DNA of 42,016 nucleotides from Paracoccaceae bacterium (GTDB lineage: Bacteria; Pseudomonadota; Alphaproteobacteria; Rhodobacterales; Rhodobacteraceae). The translations under genes and the position numbers were made by a program. How positions within the stretch are numbered: the stretch's first letter is position 1; the number at the start of each line of letters is the position of its first letter. Below the pieces are notes generated by a model. The model was not told where the DNA came from. It ran no database searches and saw nothing but the letters and a program-made list of their open reading frames with translations. Of this stretch, positions 25,109 to 33,547 are shown piece by piece. The stretch is taken from the NCBI GenBank assembly GCA_947476475.1, contig CANJQT010000024.1:1-42016 (forward strand), in the 5' to 3' direction.

Positions 25109-26863
25109 ATGACCGATCAGCCCGCGACCCGTTATCAGGTGCTCGCCCGCAAATACCGCCCCGAAACCTTTGCCGATCTGGTCGGCCAAGAGGCGATGGT
25201 GCGCACCCTGAAGAACGCTTTCGCCGCCTCGCGCATCGCTCAGGCCTTCGTCATGACCGGCATCCGCGGCACCGGCAAAACCACCACCGCCCGGATCATC
25301 GCCAAGGGCCTGAACTGCATCGGCCCCGACGGTCAGGGTGGCCCCACAACCGAACCTTGCGGGGTCTGCGAACATTGCGTGGCGATCATGGAAGGCCGCC
25401 ATGTCGACGTGATGGAAATGGACGCGGCCAGCCGCACCGGGGTGGGCGACATCCGCGAAATCATTGATTCCGTTCACTATCGGGCAGCTTCGGCGCGCTA
25501 CAAAGTCTATATCATCGACGAAGTTCACATGCTGTCGACCAACGCCTTCAACGCGCTTTTGAAGACGCTGGAGGAACCACCCGCCCACGTCAAATTCATC
25601 TTCGCCACCACCGAAATCCGCAAGGTTCCGGTCACCGTTCTGTCACGCTGCCAGCGCTTCGACCTGCGCCGGATCGAGCCCGAGGTGATGATCGCCCTTC
25701 TGCAAAAGATCGCCTTGGCCGAAGGCGCAAATATCAGCCACGACGCGCTGGCGCTGATCACCCGCGCGGCGGAAGGGTCTGCCCGCGATGCAACCTCGCT
25801 GCTGGATCAGGCGATCAGCCACGGGGCGGGGGAAACCACCGCCGATCAGGTCCGCGCCATGCTGGGGTTGGCCGACCGGGGCCGGGTTCTGGACCTGATC
25901 GACATGATCCTGAAAGGCGACGCCGCTGGCGCCCTTTCGGAACTTTCCGGCCAATATGCCGACGGCGCCGACCCGATGGCGGTGCTGCGCGATTTGGCAG
26001 AAGTAACCCATTGGATTTCAGTCATAAAGATCACGCCTGACGCGGCCGATGACCCGACGGTTCCGCCCGACGAAAAGGCGCGCGGACTGGCGATGTCGCA
26101 GGCTTTGCCGATGCGGGCGCTGACCCGCATGTGGCAGATGCTGCTGAAAGCGCTAGAGGAGGTGGCGCAGGCCCCAAACGCGATGATGGCCGCCGAAATG
26201 GCGGTGATCCGCCTGACCCATGTGGCGGACCTGCCAGATCCCGAACAGCTTCTGCGCCGCCTGTCCGAAGGCCCCGGCCCCTCTACCCCCGCCCCGCAAG
26301 GGCGCGGTCCGGGAGGTGGCAGCGGTGGCAGCGGAATGACCCAAGCCGCCCCCCGTGCCACCGTCGCATCGGCCCCCACCGCCTCGGGTGCTGCCACCGC
26401 GCTCTCCGTCGCCCCTGACATTGCGCTGGCCCGTTATGCCAGTTTCCCAGCCGTGGTAGAGTTGATCCGCGCCAACCGCGACGTCAAGCTGTTGATCGAA
26501 GTGGAAAATCACCTCCGGCTCGTGCGCTACTCTCCCGGCCGGATCGAGTTCGAGCCCACCCAAAACGCCCCCCGCGACCTTGCCGCAACGCTATCGCAGC
26601 GGCTTCAAGGCTGGACCGGCGCGCGCTGGGGGGTTTCAGTGGTGTCGGAAGGCGGCGGCAGCACCATCGCCGAAGACCGTGACGCAGACCGACTGGCTGC
26701 CGAGGCTGAAGCGATGCAGAACCCCGTTGTGCAGGCGGTCTTCGCCGCCTTCCCAACTGCAAAGATCACCGATATCCGGACCCTTCAGGAAACCCGCACC
26801 GAGGCGGCCATCACTGCCCTGCCCGAGGTCGAGGATGAATGGGATCCGTTCGAAGACAGCTAA
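25109..26863 (+). CDS. dnaX: DNA polymerase III subunits gamma and tau
   Basis: The clamp-loader ATPase that also ties the replisome together. The 584-residue protein begins MTDQPATRYQVLARKYRPET, with Walker A GIRGTGKTTTARII, a zinc module ending CGVCEHC, Walker B YIIDEVHMLS, sensor motif ATTEIRKVPVTVLSRCQRFD, and a glycine/alanine-rich linker near residues 400-445 leading to the tau-type C-terminus ending DEWDPFEDS. No A-rich slippery site of the E. coli type was seen, so a separate gamma form by frameshift is not predicted. ATG at 25109 has GAGG five bases upstream. First gene of dnaX-ybaB-SRAP-recR. Confidence 0.95.
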   Translation: MTDQPATRYQVLARKYRPETFADLVGQEAMVRTLKNAFAASRIAQAFVMTGIRGTGKTTTARIIAKGLNCIGPDGQGGPTTEPCGVCEHCVAIMEGRHVDVMEMDAASRTGVGDIREIIDSVHYRAASARYKVYIIDEVHMLSTNAFNALLKTLEEPPAHVKFIFATTEIRKVPVTVLSRCQRFDLRRIEPEVMIALLQKIALAEGANISHDALALITRAAEGSARDATSLLDQAISHGAGETTADQVRAMLGLADRGRVLDLIDMILKGDAAGALSELSGQYADGADPMAVLRDLAEVTHWISVIKITPDAADDPTVPPDEKARGLAMSQALPMRALTRMWQMLLKALEEVAQAPNAMMAAEMAVIRLTHVADLPDPEQLLRRLSEGPGPSTPAPQGRGPGGGSGGSGMTQAAPRATVASAPTASGAATALSVAPDIALARYASFPAVVELIRANRDVKLLIEVENHLRLVRYSPGRIEFEPTQNAPRDLAATLSQRLQGWTGARWGVSVVSEGGGSTIAEDRDADRLAAEAEAMQNPVVQAVFAAFPTAKITDIRTLQETRTEAAITALPEVEDEWDPFEDS

Positions 26864-26873
26864 GGAGACGAAG

Positions 26874-27227
26874 ATGCTGAAAGGTCTGGGAAATCTGGGC
26901 GGGCTTGGCGACATGGCCAAGATGATGAAGGCCGCGCAGGAAATGCAGCAGAAGATGGCCGACCTGACCGAACAACTGCACCGTATCACCGTGGTCGGCG
27001 AAAGCGGCGCGGGCCTTGTCACCGCCACCTGCACCGCCAAGGGCGAACTGAAATCGCTGGATATCAACCCGGCAATCTTCGACCCGACCCAAAAAGAGGT
27101 GGTCGAGGATCTGATCCTTGCCGCGATCAAGGACGCCCAGAAAAAAGCCGACGCCCGCAGCAAGGAAGAGATGGGTCGTCTGACCGCCGCGATGGGCCTG
27201 CCCGCTGACATGAAGCTGCCGTTCTAA
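26874..27227 (+). CDS. ybaB: YbaB/EbfC family nucleoid-associated protein
   Basis: A small DNA-binding protein of about 117 residues that bridges DNA and may help recombination repair with RecR. MLKGLGNLGGLGDMAKMMKA opens a long helix (to about residue 40), followed by the strands VVGESGAGLVTATCTAKGEL and KSLDINP and the closing helix with DLILAAIKDAQKKAD. It follows dnaX by 10 bases with AGGAGA upstream. The dnaX-ybaB-recR order is widely conserved. Confidence 0.94.
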   Translation: MLKGLGNLGGLGDMAKMMKAAQEMQQKMADLTEQLHRITVVGESGAGLVTATCTAKGELKSLDINPAIFDPTQKEVVEDLILAAIKDAQKKADARSKEEMGRLTAAMGLPADMKLPF

Positions 27228-27248
27228 AGGCCGGTCTGGGGGGGCAGC

Positions 27249-27851
27249 ATGTGCAACCTTTACACCCAGACGCGAAACCAGGAAGCGATGCGGCGGCTTT
27301 TCAATGCGCCGATCGACCGGCTGGGTAACCTTCAGCCCGGAGAGGTCTGGCCGGACGGCACAGCACCAATCGTGCGCACGCATTCCGAAGGGCGCGAACT
27401 GGTGCATGGCCGCTGGGGCATGCCGACACCGCCGCAATTCATCAAGGGCAAGGCCGACCGTGGCGTAACCAACATCCGCAACACCGGCTCGCCTTATTGG
27501 TGGCGCTGGCTTGCCCCGGAATTTCGCTGTCTGGTGCCGTTCAGCCGCTTTGCCGAACCCCGCCCCGGCGGCAACCAGTGGTTCGAACTGCGGGAAGGTG
27601 AAGGTGCCTTTGCCGGGCTTTGCACCGAATGGACCTCGGTCCGCAAGGTGAAGGACGGCGAGACGACTGACCTGCTTTTCGGGTTCCTCACCTGCGAACC
27701 CAATGCCGAAGTGGCGCGCGTTCACCCCAAGGCCATGCCGGTAATCCTGACCACACCCGACGAATGGACACAGTGGCTGACCGCCCCCTGGGATAAGGCC
27801 CGCACCCTGCAACTGCCCTTGCCGGATGGCGCGCTCGGCGTCATAGACTGA
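27249..27851 (+). CDS. SOS response-associated peptidase (SRAP/HMCES family)
   Basis: Proteins of this family form a covalent bond with abasic sites in single-stranded DNA, protecting them during replication. The 200-residue protein starts MCNLY; Cys2, freed after removal of Met, is the reacting residue. N75 in TNIRNTGSPYW, E103 in FSRFAEP and H159 in RVHPKAMPVIL match the active-site positions of E. coli YedK. The usual MCGRF is MCNLY here. It sits inside the dnaX-ybaB-recR operon, 21 bases after ybaB and 25 before recR, which fits a role beside replication and recombination repair. Confidence 0.92.
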   Translation: MCNLYTQTRNQEAMRRLFNAPIDRLGNLQPGEVWPDGTAPIVRTHSEGRELVHGRWGMPTPPQFIKGKADRGVTNIRNTGSPYWWRWLAPEFRCLVPFSRFAEPRPGGNQWFELREGEGAFAGLCTEWTSVRKVKDGETTDLLFGFLTCEPNAEVARVHPKAMPVILTTPDEWTQWLTAPWDKARTLQLPLPDGALGVID

Positions 27852-27876
27852 TCAGGCCGAATGAACCGGAAGCCCC

Positions 27877-28476
27877 ATGTCCGACGCCACCCGCGAAATC
27901 GAAGCGCTGATCGAACTGATGGCCCGGCTTCCCGGCCTTGGCCCGCGATCGGCACGCCGTGCGGTGCTGCATCTGATCAAGAAGCGTGGGCAGGTCATGG
28001 CCCCACTTGCCACTGCAATGGCCGGGGTCGCGGCCAATGCCCGCGAATGCCTGACCTGCGGCAATATCGGCACCGCCGACCAATGCGACATCTGCACCGA
28101 CCCCAAGCGCGCCACCGGCGAGATTTGCGTGGTCGCTGATGTGGCCGATCTTTGGGCAATGGAACGCGGTCACGGCTTCAAGGGCCGGTATCACGTACTG
28201 GGCGGCACGCTTTCGGCCCTTGACGCCGTGGGGCCCGACGAACTGGGCATCCCCCGCCTGATCGCCCGCGTGGCCGAGGAAGACACACGCGAGGTGATTC
28301 TGGCGCTGAATGCCACCGTCGATGGCCAGACCACCGCCCATTATATCGCCGACGCGCTTGACGGATCGGGCGTGGCGGTCACCAGCCTTGCACGCGGGGT
28401 GCCGGTGGGGGGCGAACTGGATTACCTCGACGATGGTACGATCGAGGCTGCACTTAAGGCCCGCAAGCAGTTCTGA
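27877..28476 (+). CDS. recR: Recombination protein RecR
   Basis: Works with RecF and RecO to load RecA at single-stranded gaps. The 199-residue protein has a helix-hairpin-helix region near the start ([20 protein letters not shown]), the zinc finger [16 protein letters not shown], and a Toprim domain ([14 protein letters not shown], then [18 protein letters not shown]). The C-terminal [18 protein letters not shown] is normal for the family. Last gene of the dnaX operon; it converges on the PEBP gene only 16 bases away, with no clear terminator between. Confidence 0.96.
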   Translation: MSDATREIEALIELMARLPGLGPRSARRAVLHLIKKRGQVMAPLATAMAGVAANARECLTCGNIGTADQCDICTDPKRATGEICVVADVADLWAMERGHGFKGRYHVLGGTLSALDAVGPDELGIPRLIARVAEEDTREVILALNATVDGQTTAHYIADALDGSGVAVTSLARGVPVGGELDYLDDGTIEAALKARKQF

Positions 28477-28492
28477 TGCCCGCCCCCGCAGC

Positions 28493-29050
28493 CTAGCGCC
28501 CGTAGGTCGCGGTCAGGGTCACCACCTCGATCGCATTGGCTTTGGCCATGAAGCCAACCATTGCGCCCGATGCATTTTCGTCGAGGCCAAGGTTCGCTAC
28601 CTTCAGCGCATAAAGTGTAAAGACGTAATGGTGCGGCGCGTCCCCCTGCGGCGGGCAGGCACCGCCAAAGCCAGGCTGGCCGAAATCCGTGCGCCCCTGC
28701 ACCGCACCCTCGGGCAGTGGGGCCATGCCGCTTCCAGCCCCCACTGAAACCCCGGTGGTGTCTGCGGGTAGGTTGAAGATCGTCCAATGCCACCAACCCG
28801 ATCCGGTCGGTGCATCGGGATCATAGGCGGTCAGAACAAAGCTCCCGGTGCCTTCGGGCGCGCCGCTCCACGCCAGGTCGGGCGACTGGTTGCCACCTTC
28901 GCAGCCAAAGCCGTTGAAGACCTGATCAACCTTTAGGGTGCCGCCTTCGGTCATGTCGGCCGATGTCAGGGTCATCTCGGCACGCGCCGCGGCGGCGAAG
29001 GCAAGGCCGGCGGCAAACGCCAGCGGCAGGGCAGACAGAAATCTGGTCAT
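28493..29050 (-). CDS. PEBP family protein (YbhB/YbcL, Raf kinase inhibitor-like), exported
   Basis: A 185-residue protein with a Sec signal peptide (MTRFLSALPLAFAAGLAFAA, cleavage probably after AARA near residue 24). The PEBP domain shows NQSPDLAWSGAPEGTGSFVL, AYDPDAPTGSGWWHWTIFNLP and HHYVFTLYALKV, forming the anion-binding pocket. Role in bacteria is not settled. It converges on recR and is upstream of nothing on its strand. Confidence 0.9.
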   Translation of the reverse strand: MTRFLSALPLAFAAGLAFAAAARAEMTLTSADMTEGGTLKVDQVFNGFGCEGGNQSPDLAWSGAPEGTGSFVLTAYDPDAPTGSGWWHWTIFNLPADTTGVSVGAGSGMAPLPEGAVQGRTDFGQPGFGGACPPQGDAPHHYVFTLYALKVANLGLDENASGAMVGFMAKANAIEVVTLTATYGR

Positions 29051-29152
29051 GGCAAATTCTCCTTTATTGCCAGCCCAGATTAGGGCCTTAAACCATCGCG
29101 CGCGCGCCCGGTCCGATCAAACACCGTGCCAGTCCGATCAATATCGCGCCAC

Positions 29153-29941
29153 CTATCGGCGTATTTCATGTGGAGAAGCACCAAATCGCGCCCGAAATCG
29201 CACAGCGAACCGCGAAGGCGAGTCGTATCCGACCGCCGCGGCCACAGCAGCCACCGGCAGCTTGCAGGTTTGCAGCAGCGCTAGCGCGTGGGTCATGCGA
29301 ATATCCTGCAACAAGGCAAGAAAGCTTGTCCCCTCGGCCGCCAGATGCCGGCGCAGCGTCGGCACGCTCATCGCCAGAAGACGCGCTGCCTGTTCCGCAC
29401 TCCAGTCCACGTCGGGGGCAGCCGCCAGATGTGCGCGCAACCGGTCCGACAGGCGCGGCGGCGTCAGCGCCCCCACCACCGCACCTGCCTCGGCCAGCCA
29501 AAGAACCAACTCTTCCTGGCGAAGCGCCAGAACCGGATCGGGCAGATCATGTCCTGCCGCAAAAAGCGCATCAAAGCTAAGATCTGCGTCCCTGCCCGGC
29601 ACTGCGGCCCAGGCCACGGCCGCCGCCCCCTGGCGCACGGAGGGGAGGAGGCGCGCATAGGCCGCCTCGATCCGGGCGCGGGGAAGGGGCAGAACCTCTG
29701 CCCGATAGATGCCGCCCTTCGGGGGAATATTCTCGACAGACAACGCCAGATTTTCAGGCAGAAGGACGATCGCCCCCGCCTCCGCGCGCAAATGTCCGCC
29801 AACCCAGCCGACACACTTTTCCCCGGCGATAACGCGGATCACGGCCGGATTGGCTGACACCAGCCGATGAAAGGTCGCCTGCCGACACTGCCGGATCACT
29901 TGCCCCAATGCGCCGGCAGCGGAAGAAGCCTGTGCGTCCAT
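29153..29941 (-). CDS. AraC-family transcriptional regulator
   Basis: A 262-residue protein. The N-terminal part (about 1-150) resembles a cupin-like sensory domain with LRAEAGAIVLLPENLALSVE, and the C-terminal AraC HTH pair runs from about residue 170 (DWSAEQAARLLAMSVPTLRR, HLAAEGTSF) to the end (VAAAVGYDSPSRFAVRFRAR, FGASPHEIRR). ATG at 29941 is chosen because GGAGG lies five bases upstream. The target is unknown; the PEBP gene lies downstream on the same strand, trcR upstream, separated by a terminator. Confidence 0.88.
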   Translation of the reverse strand: MDAQASSAAGALGQVIRQCRQATFHRLVSANPAVIRVIAGEKCVGWVGGHLRAEAGAIVLLPENLALSVENIPPKGGIYRAEVLPLPRARIEAAYARLLPSVRQGAAAVAWAAVPGRDADLSFDALFAAGHDLPDPVLALRQEELVLWLAEAGAVVGALTPPRLSDRLRAHLAAAPDVDWSAEQAARLLAMSVPTLRRHLAAEGTSFLALLQDIRMTHALALLQTCKLPVAAVAAAVGYDSPSRFAVRFRARFGASPHEIRR

Positions 29942-29956
29942 CACATCCTCCAATGC

Positions 29957-29984
29957 AAAACCCCGGCGCCAAGGCCGGGGTTTT
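29957..29984 (-). terminator. trcR terminator
   Basis: AAAACCCCGGC pairs with GCCGGGGTTTT around a short loop, just after the trcR stop codon and ahead of the AraC gene. The T run is present on the minus strand. Confidence 0.82.
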
Positions 29985-29992
29985 CCGTCAGA

Positions 29993-30748
29993 TCACTTGT
30001 GATCGTCTTCGTCTTCATCCTCATCCGCATCGGGCAGATTGAAGAAGCTCTCGGCATTCGAGAAGTCCTGCGGTGCTTTTTCTTCTTCCTCGCGGCTGGC
30101 GGCCGCAAAGTTGGCAAGATCGCCAAAGCCCGAACTGGTCCGCGACTCGGTTGGCATGCCCAGCGACTGTTCGGTCGACACGAGTTTGCGCCGCTCGTCA
30201 TCGCTCATCACAGATCCTTCTGCGGCCTTCTTCTTGGCGGCCTTCTGCACGGCAGCGTCCAGTTCCGACTGACGGCAAAGACCCAAGGCCACCGGGTCGA
30301 TCGGAGAGATGTTCTGGCTGTTCCAGTGCGTCCGCTCGCGGATCGCGGCGATGGTCGGCTTGGTCGTGCCGACCAGCTTGCCGATCTGCGCATCGGCCAG
30401 CTCCGGATGGAACTTCACCAGCCACAGAATGGCCGCTGGCCGGTCCTGACGCTTGGACAGCGGCGTATAACGCGGACCACGGCGCTTCTCCTCGCCCACC
30501 GCAGCAGCGTTGAATTTCAGCTTCAACCGATAGGCCGGGTCTTTTTGGCCCTTCTCGATCTCGCTCGCCTCAAGCTGGCTGTTGGCGATCGGGTCAAAGC
30601 CCTTCACGCCCTGCGCCACATCGCCATCGGCAATGCCCTGTACTTCAAGTTCATGCATCCCGCAGAAGTCCGCGATCTGCTTAAAGCTCAGCGTCGTGTT
30701 GTCCACCAGCCAGACGGCGGTTGCCTTGGCCATCAAAGGTTTCGTCAT
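29993..30748 (-). CDS. trcR: Cell cycle transcriptional regulator TrcR (DUF1013)
   Basis: A 251-residue alphaproteobacterial regulator of the DUF1013 family. After MTKPLMAKATAVWLVDNTTL comes a helix-turn-helix-like FKQIADFCGMHELEVQGIAD and a second HTH region, KFHPELADAQIGKLVGTTKP followed by TIAAIRER. The C-terminus is an acidic tail, DADEDEDEDDH. Relatives are essential or cell-cycle linked in Caulobacter-group bacteria. ATG at 30748 has AGGAG eight bases upstream. It is divergent from the decayed RNase T2 gene and ends at a strong terminator. Confidence 0.92.
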   Translation of the reverse strand: MTKPLMAKATAVWLVDNTTLSFKQIADFCGMHELEVQGIADGDVAQGVKGFDPIANSQLEASEIEKGQKDPAYRLKLKFNAAAVGEEKRRGPRYTPLSKRQDRPAAILWLVKFHPELADAQIGKLVGTTKPTIAAIRERTHWNSQNISPIDPVALGLCRQSELDAAVQKAAKKKAAEGSVMSDDERRKLVSTEQSLGMPTESRTSSGFGDLANFAAASREEEEKAPQDFSNAESFFNLPDADEDEDEDDHK

Positions 30749-30897
30749 CGGATCACTCCTTCGCATCATGCCCGGCAAGGGGCTGGCAAATCTCTCCCGG
30801 GCCGGGAAGCGGCTGCGGCCTTTTCGGTCCGCCTTTCCACGTTTTCGGGGAAGTTCCGGGGCTATATAGTCGCCTGATCCGGGCAAGGAAAGAGAAA

Positions 30898-31538
30898 ATG
30901 CGCAAACTGTCACTGGCTGTGGTTCTCGCTTGCCTGCCGATCACCCCGCTGCGGGCCCAAGGAGAACGGACGGGCGACTTCGATTATTGGTCCTCTCGCT
31001 CGGCTGGACCCCCAGTTGGTGCGCCATCACCGGCGATGCATGGGGCGACGATCAATGCAGTCCGCGCCATGATCTTGGTTTCACCCCACATGGCCCCTGG
31101 CCACGGTACGAAAGTGGCTTGCCCAGCGACTGCCGATCCGACCAGCACGGGGTGACCCGCACCCAAACCGCCGCAATGGCCGATATCATGGGATCTTCGG
31201 GCTTGGCCTGGCACAAGTGGAAGAAACATGGCCGCTGTTCGGGCCTGTCAGCCGCCGATTATTTTGCCCTCGCCCGCAGGGCCGACAAGGCGGTGACCCC
31301 GCCGCCGCTGCCTGCCCACCTGACCAGGGATATCCGCCTGCCCGCTTCGGTCGTTGAAGATACTTTCCTCGAAGCCAACCCCGGCCTCGAACGCAACATG
31401 ATCACCGTGACCTGCAATCGGGGCCGTATAGCCGAAGTGCGCCTTTGCCTCACGCAAGACCTCACGCCCCGCCCGTGCGGAAAGAATGTGGCGCGCGATT
31501 GCCGGCTGAAAGATGCGCTGATGGAAAAGGTGCAATGA
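30898..31538 (+). pseudogene. Ribonuclease T2 family, frameshifted and with altered active site
   Basis: Starts MRKLSLAVVLACLPITPLRA, a signal peptide, with AAGGAAAGAG before the ATG. The frame reads FDYW and then is lost; one frame over, VLSLGWTPSWCAITGDAWGD continues the RNase T2 fold to 31538. Adding one G at 30990/30991 restores FDYW-VLSLGW. Beyond that, the CAS I motif, HGLWP in the family, is HGPWP, preceded by GFTP for GFTL; CAS II (WKKHGRCSG) is intact. So it looks like real decay, though the missing base alone could be a sequence error. In functional form it would be a periplasmic endoribonuclease. Confidence 0.82.
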
Positions 31539-31598
31539 TCTGGTGCGGTCCAGGGCAGCGGCGCGCCTGTCCAGTGGGGGCGCTGCCTCCACACCCCT

Positions 31599-31622
31599 GG
31601 GATATTTAGCGACAGAAAAATG
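31599..31622 (-). repeat. Dispersed intergenic element, copy 2
   Basis: On the minus strand CATTTTTCTGTCGCTAAATA then TCCC. It faces copy 3 at 31655, so the two could fold into a long imperfect hairpin in the gap between the RNase T2 remnant and the quinone oxidoreductase gene. Confidence 0.55.
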
Positions 31623-31654
31623 AAACCTGTTCCGCGATCACGCCTGAGATGTTC

Positions 31655-31679
31655 CTATTTTCTGTCCTGAAGTATCCCC
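31655..31679 (+). repeat. Dispersed intergenic element, copy 3 (diverged)
   Basis: CTATTTTCTGTCCTGAAGTA then TCCCC. Similar to the copies at 3071 and 31599, opposite in direction to the latter. It is followed by GC-rich hairpins (for example GCCCGCGC with GCGCGGGC near 31690-31712). Confidence 0.45.
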
Positions 31680-31763
31680 GCCGGAGGCAGCGCCCGCGCG
31701 CAAAGCGCGGGCACACGAAAGGTTCGCCGCGCGTCAGCGCGGCTCCGTTGGATCGACGCACAT

Positions 31764-32750
31764 TCAGCGCACCTTCAGCACGATCTTGCCGATATGATCG
31801 GCCCCCTCGATCCGGCGGTGGGCATCGGCGGCATCGGCCAGAGGATATTCCCGGTCGATCACCGGTGCCACACGGCCCGAGTCAAGCATCGGCCAGACCT
31901 GGTTGCGCAGCGCCTCTGCAATCTTTGCCTTAGCCAGATCCGACTGCGGGCGCAGGGTCGATCCGGTGATGGTCAGCCGCCGGGCCATCACCTGGGCGAA
32001 ATTCAGCTCGACCTTCGGCCCTTGCAGGAAGGCGATTTGCACCAGCCGCCCGTCATCGGCCAAAGCCCGCACATTGCGCGGCAGATAATCGCCCCCCACC
32101 ATGTCGAGGATCAGATCCGCACCGCCCTGGGCCTGCAAGGTTTCGACAAAATCCGCCGTCCGGTAGTTGATCGCCTGTTCGGCCCCAAGCCGCAGACAAA
32201 CCGCGCATTTCTCGTCAGATCCGGCGGTGGCAAAGACCCGTGCCCCGAACGCGTTGGCCAGTTGGATCGCCGTCGTGCCAATGCCAGAGGTGCCGCCATG
32301 GACCAAGAACCTCTCTCCCGCTCTCAGCCCGCCGCGTCCAAAGACATTGGTCCACACGGTAAAGAAGGTTTCCGGTAGGCAGGCCGCTTCCCGCAGTCCC
32401 ATGCCTTTCGGCACCGGCAATGCATGAGCCGCAGGGGTCACCACATATTCCGCATAACCGCCGCCCGGCAGCAGGGCGCACACGGCGTCCCCCACCTGCC
32501 AGCCACTGACCCCCGGCCCCAAAGCCGCCACGTGCCCTGATGCCTCAAGCCCAGGCAGGGGCGACGCCGAGGGGGGCGGCGCATAGGCTCCGGCGCGTTG
32601 CAGCGCGTCTGGCCGGTTCACCCCCGCCCAGACCACTTCGATCAGCATCTGGCCGGCGCCCGGCACCGGCACAGACCGTTCACACAGCGCCAGAACCTCA
32701 GGTCCGCCGGGGCGGGTGATTTCCACGGCACGCATCATTTTGGGAAGCAT
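31764..32750 (-). CDS. NAD(P)H quinone oxidoreductase (zeta-crystallin/PIG3-like)
   Basis: A 328-residue zinc-free medium-chain dehydrogenase/reductase. It shows VWAGVNRPDALQRAGAY, the GROES-like fold to about residue 130 with GLEASGHVAALG, and the Rossmann domain beginning FLVHGGTSGIGTTAIQLANA. GADLILDMVGGDYLPRNVRA and TGSTLRPQS are typical of the PIG3 subgroup. Likely reduces quinones with NADPH. The ATG at 32750 has AAAGG upstream and lies 3 bases after the coq9 stop codon, so the two form an operon; this fits a shared ubiquinone theme but the substrate is unproven. Confidence 0.9.
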   Translation of the reverse strand: MLPKMMRAVEITRPGGPEVLALCERSVPVPGAGQMLIEVVWAGVNRPDALQRAGAYAPPPSASPLPGLEASGHVAALGPGVSGWQVGDAVCALLPGGGYAEYVVTPAAHALPVPKGMGLREAACLPETFFTVWTNVFGRGGLRAGERFLVHGGTSGIGTTAIQLANAFGARVFATAGSDEKCAVCLRLGAEQAINYRTADFVETLQAQGGADLILDMVGGDYLPRNVRALADDGRLVQIAFLQGPKVELNFAQVMARRLTITGSTLRPQSDLAKAKIAEALRNQVWPMLDSGRVAPVIDREYPLADAADAHRRIEGADHIGKIVLKVR

Positions 32751-32753
32751 CGG

Positions 32754-33440
32754 TCAGCCTTTCTGTCCGGGAAGGTCGCCAGGGGCCGGCGCGGGCGCGC
32801 GGATCCGGGTCAGCAGTTTCAGCGGTCCAGCCAGCGTCTTGCCCAGACCCGAGGCGCGAAAATCCGCCTTGGCCTTTTCGAATCGCATGACGTCTTCGAT
32901 CCGGCGGGAAAGGAATTCCCACGTCGCCGCCTTGCCCGCACTGTCGTCCCCAAGCCAGTAAAGCACTGTCGCGGAATAGACTGCCGACAGGGTCATGCGT
33001 TTTGTGTACCAGTTCACATCTGCCGAATTGTCGCCCAGCGCGCGCCAGATCGCATCCGCAGTGCCCCAGATCAGGGCTGATCCCACCGCCACGTTCTGAG
33101 GAAGTGAAAACAGGGCCGCCCCGCGTCGCACCGCATCGGGGTCGGCCGCCTCAAGACGAAAGCGAACCGCAGCCGCCACCCGTTCACGAAACTTCAATGC
33201 CGCAAGGTCTGAAGCCGCCAGGCGCGCCTCCATCGCGCGGTCGCCCTGGCGATGATACGCGACCGCCAGATCCAGCGCGCCGCGCGGGCAGATCACCCGC
33301 GCCATCCCCGGCGCGATACCGGCATCGGCGGCAGCGGCGGCGAATGTAGCCGCGCTCCATCCGTCAAACGCAACGTGGGGCAGCGCCGCGGTCAGCAGGC
33401 GGGCGCGCATTTCATCCAGATCAACCGATGTCTTGTCCAT
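32754..33440 (-). CDS. coq9: COQ9 family protein
   Basis: A 228-residue protein of the COQ9 family, lipid-binding proteins that aid the hydroxylation steps of ubiquinone synthesis and have a TetR-like helical fold. Recognisable parts are AALPHVAFDGWSAATFAAAA, GMARVICPRGALDLAVAYH, SALIWGTADAIWRALGDNSA and DVNWYTKRMTLSAVYSATVLYW. Bacterial forms occur mainly in alphaproteobacteria. It is divergent from rpsU across 107 bp and followed directly by the quinone oxidoreductase gene. Confidence 0.92.
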   Translation of the reverse strand: MDKTSVDLDEMRARLLTAALPHVAFDGWSAATFAAAAADAGIAPGMARVICPRGALDLAVAYHRQGDRAMEARLAASDLAALKFRERVAAAVRFRLEAADPDAVRRGAALFSLPQNVAVGSALIWGTADAIWRALGDNSADVNWYTKRMTLSAVYSATVLYWLGDDSAGKAATWEFLSRRIEDVMRFEKAKADFRASGLGKTLAGPLKLLTRIRAPAPAPGDLPGQKG

Positions 33441-33504
33441 TGGGAAACCTTACCCCGCCCGCGCGGTAGACAAAAGCCCCACGCCCTGCTAAGGGGGCGC
33501 TTCC

Positions 33505-33518
33505 TGCAATTTATTGCA
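33505..33518. promoter_or_regulatory. Inverted repeat in the coq9/rpsU divergent promoter region
   Basis: TGCAAT-TT-ATTGCA is a perfect 6-bp dyad between the two divergent genes. It may be an operator for either gene; no known regulator is assigned. Confidence 0.3.
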
Positions 33519-33534
33519 ACTCTAACTTAGGAAG

Positions 33535-33547
33535 GTGGTGACACCAC
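33535..33547 (+). promoter_or_regulatory. Hairpin between Shine-Dalgarno and start of rpsU
   Basis: The ribosome site AGGAAGG (33529-33535) is followed by GTGGTGACACCAC and then ATG. GTGG can pair with CCAC around TGACA, inside the spacer. The spacer would otherwise be about 12 bases, longer than ideal, so folding could set the distance or block initiation. Confidence 0.4.

Noticed and set aside
25109-26863. Programmed frameshift in dnaX giving a short gamma form
   Set aside because: No A AAA AAG-type slippery site with a downstream stem was found; C-rich runs in the linker are not a known signal.
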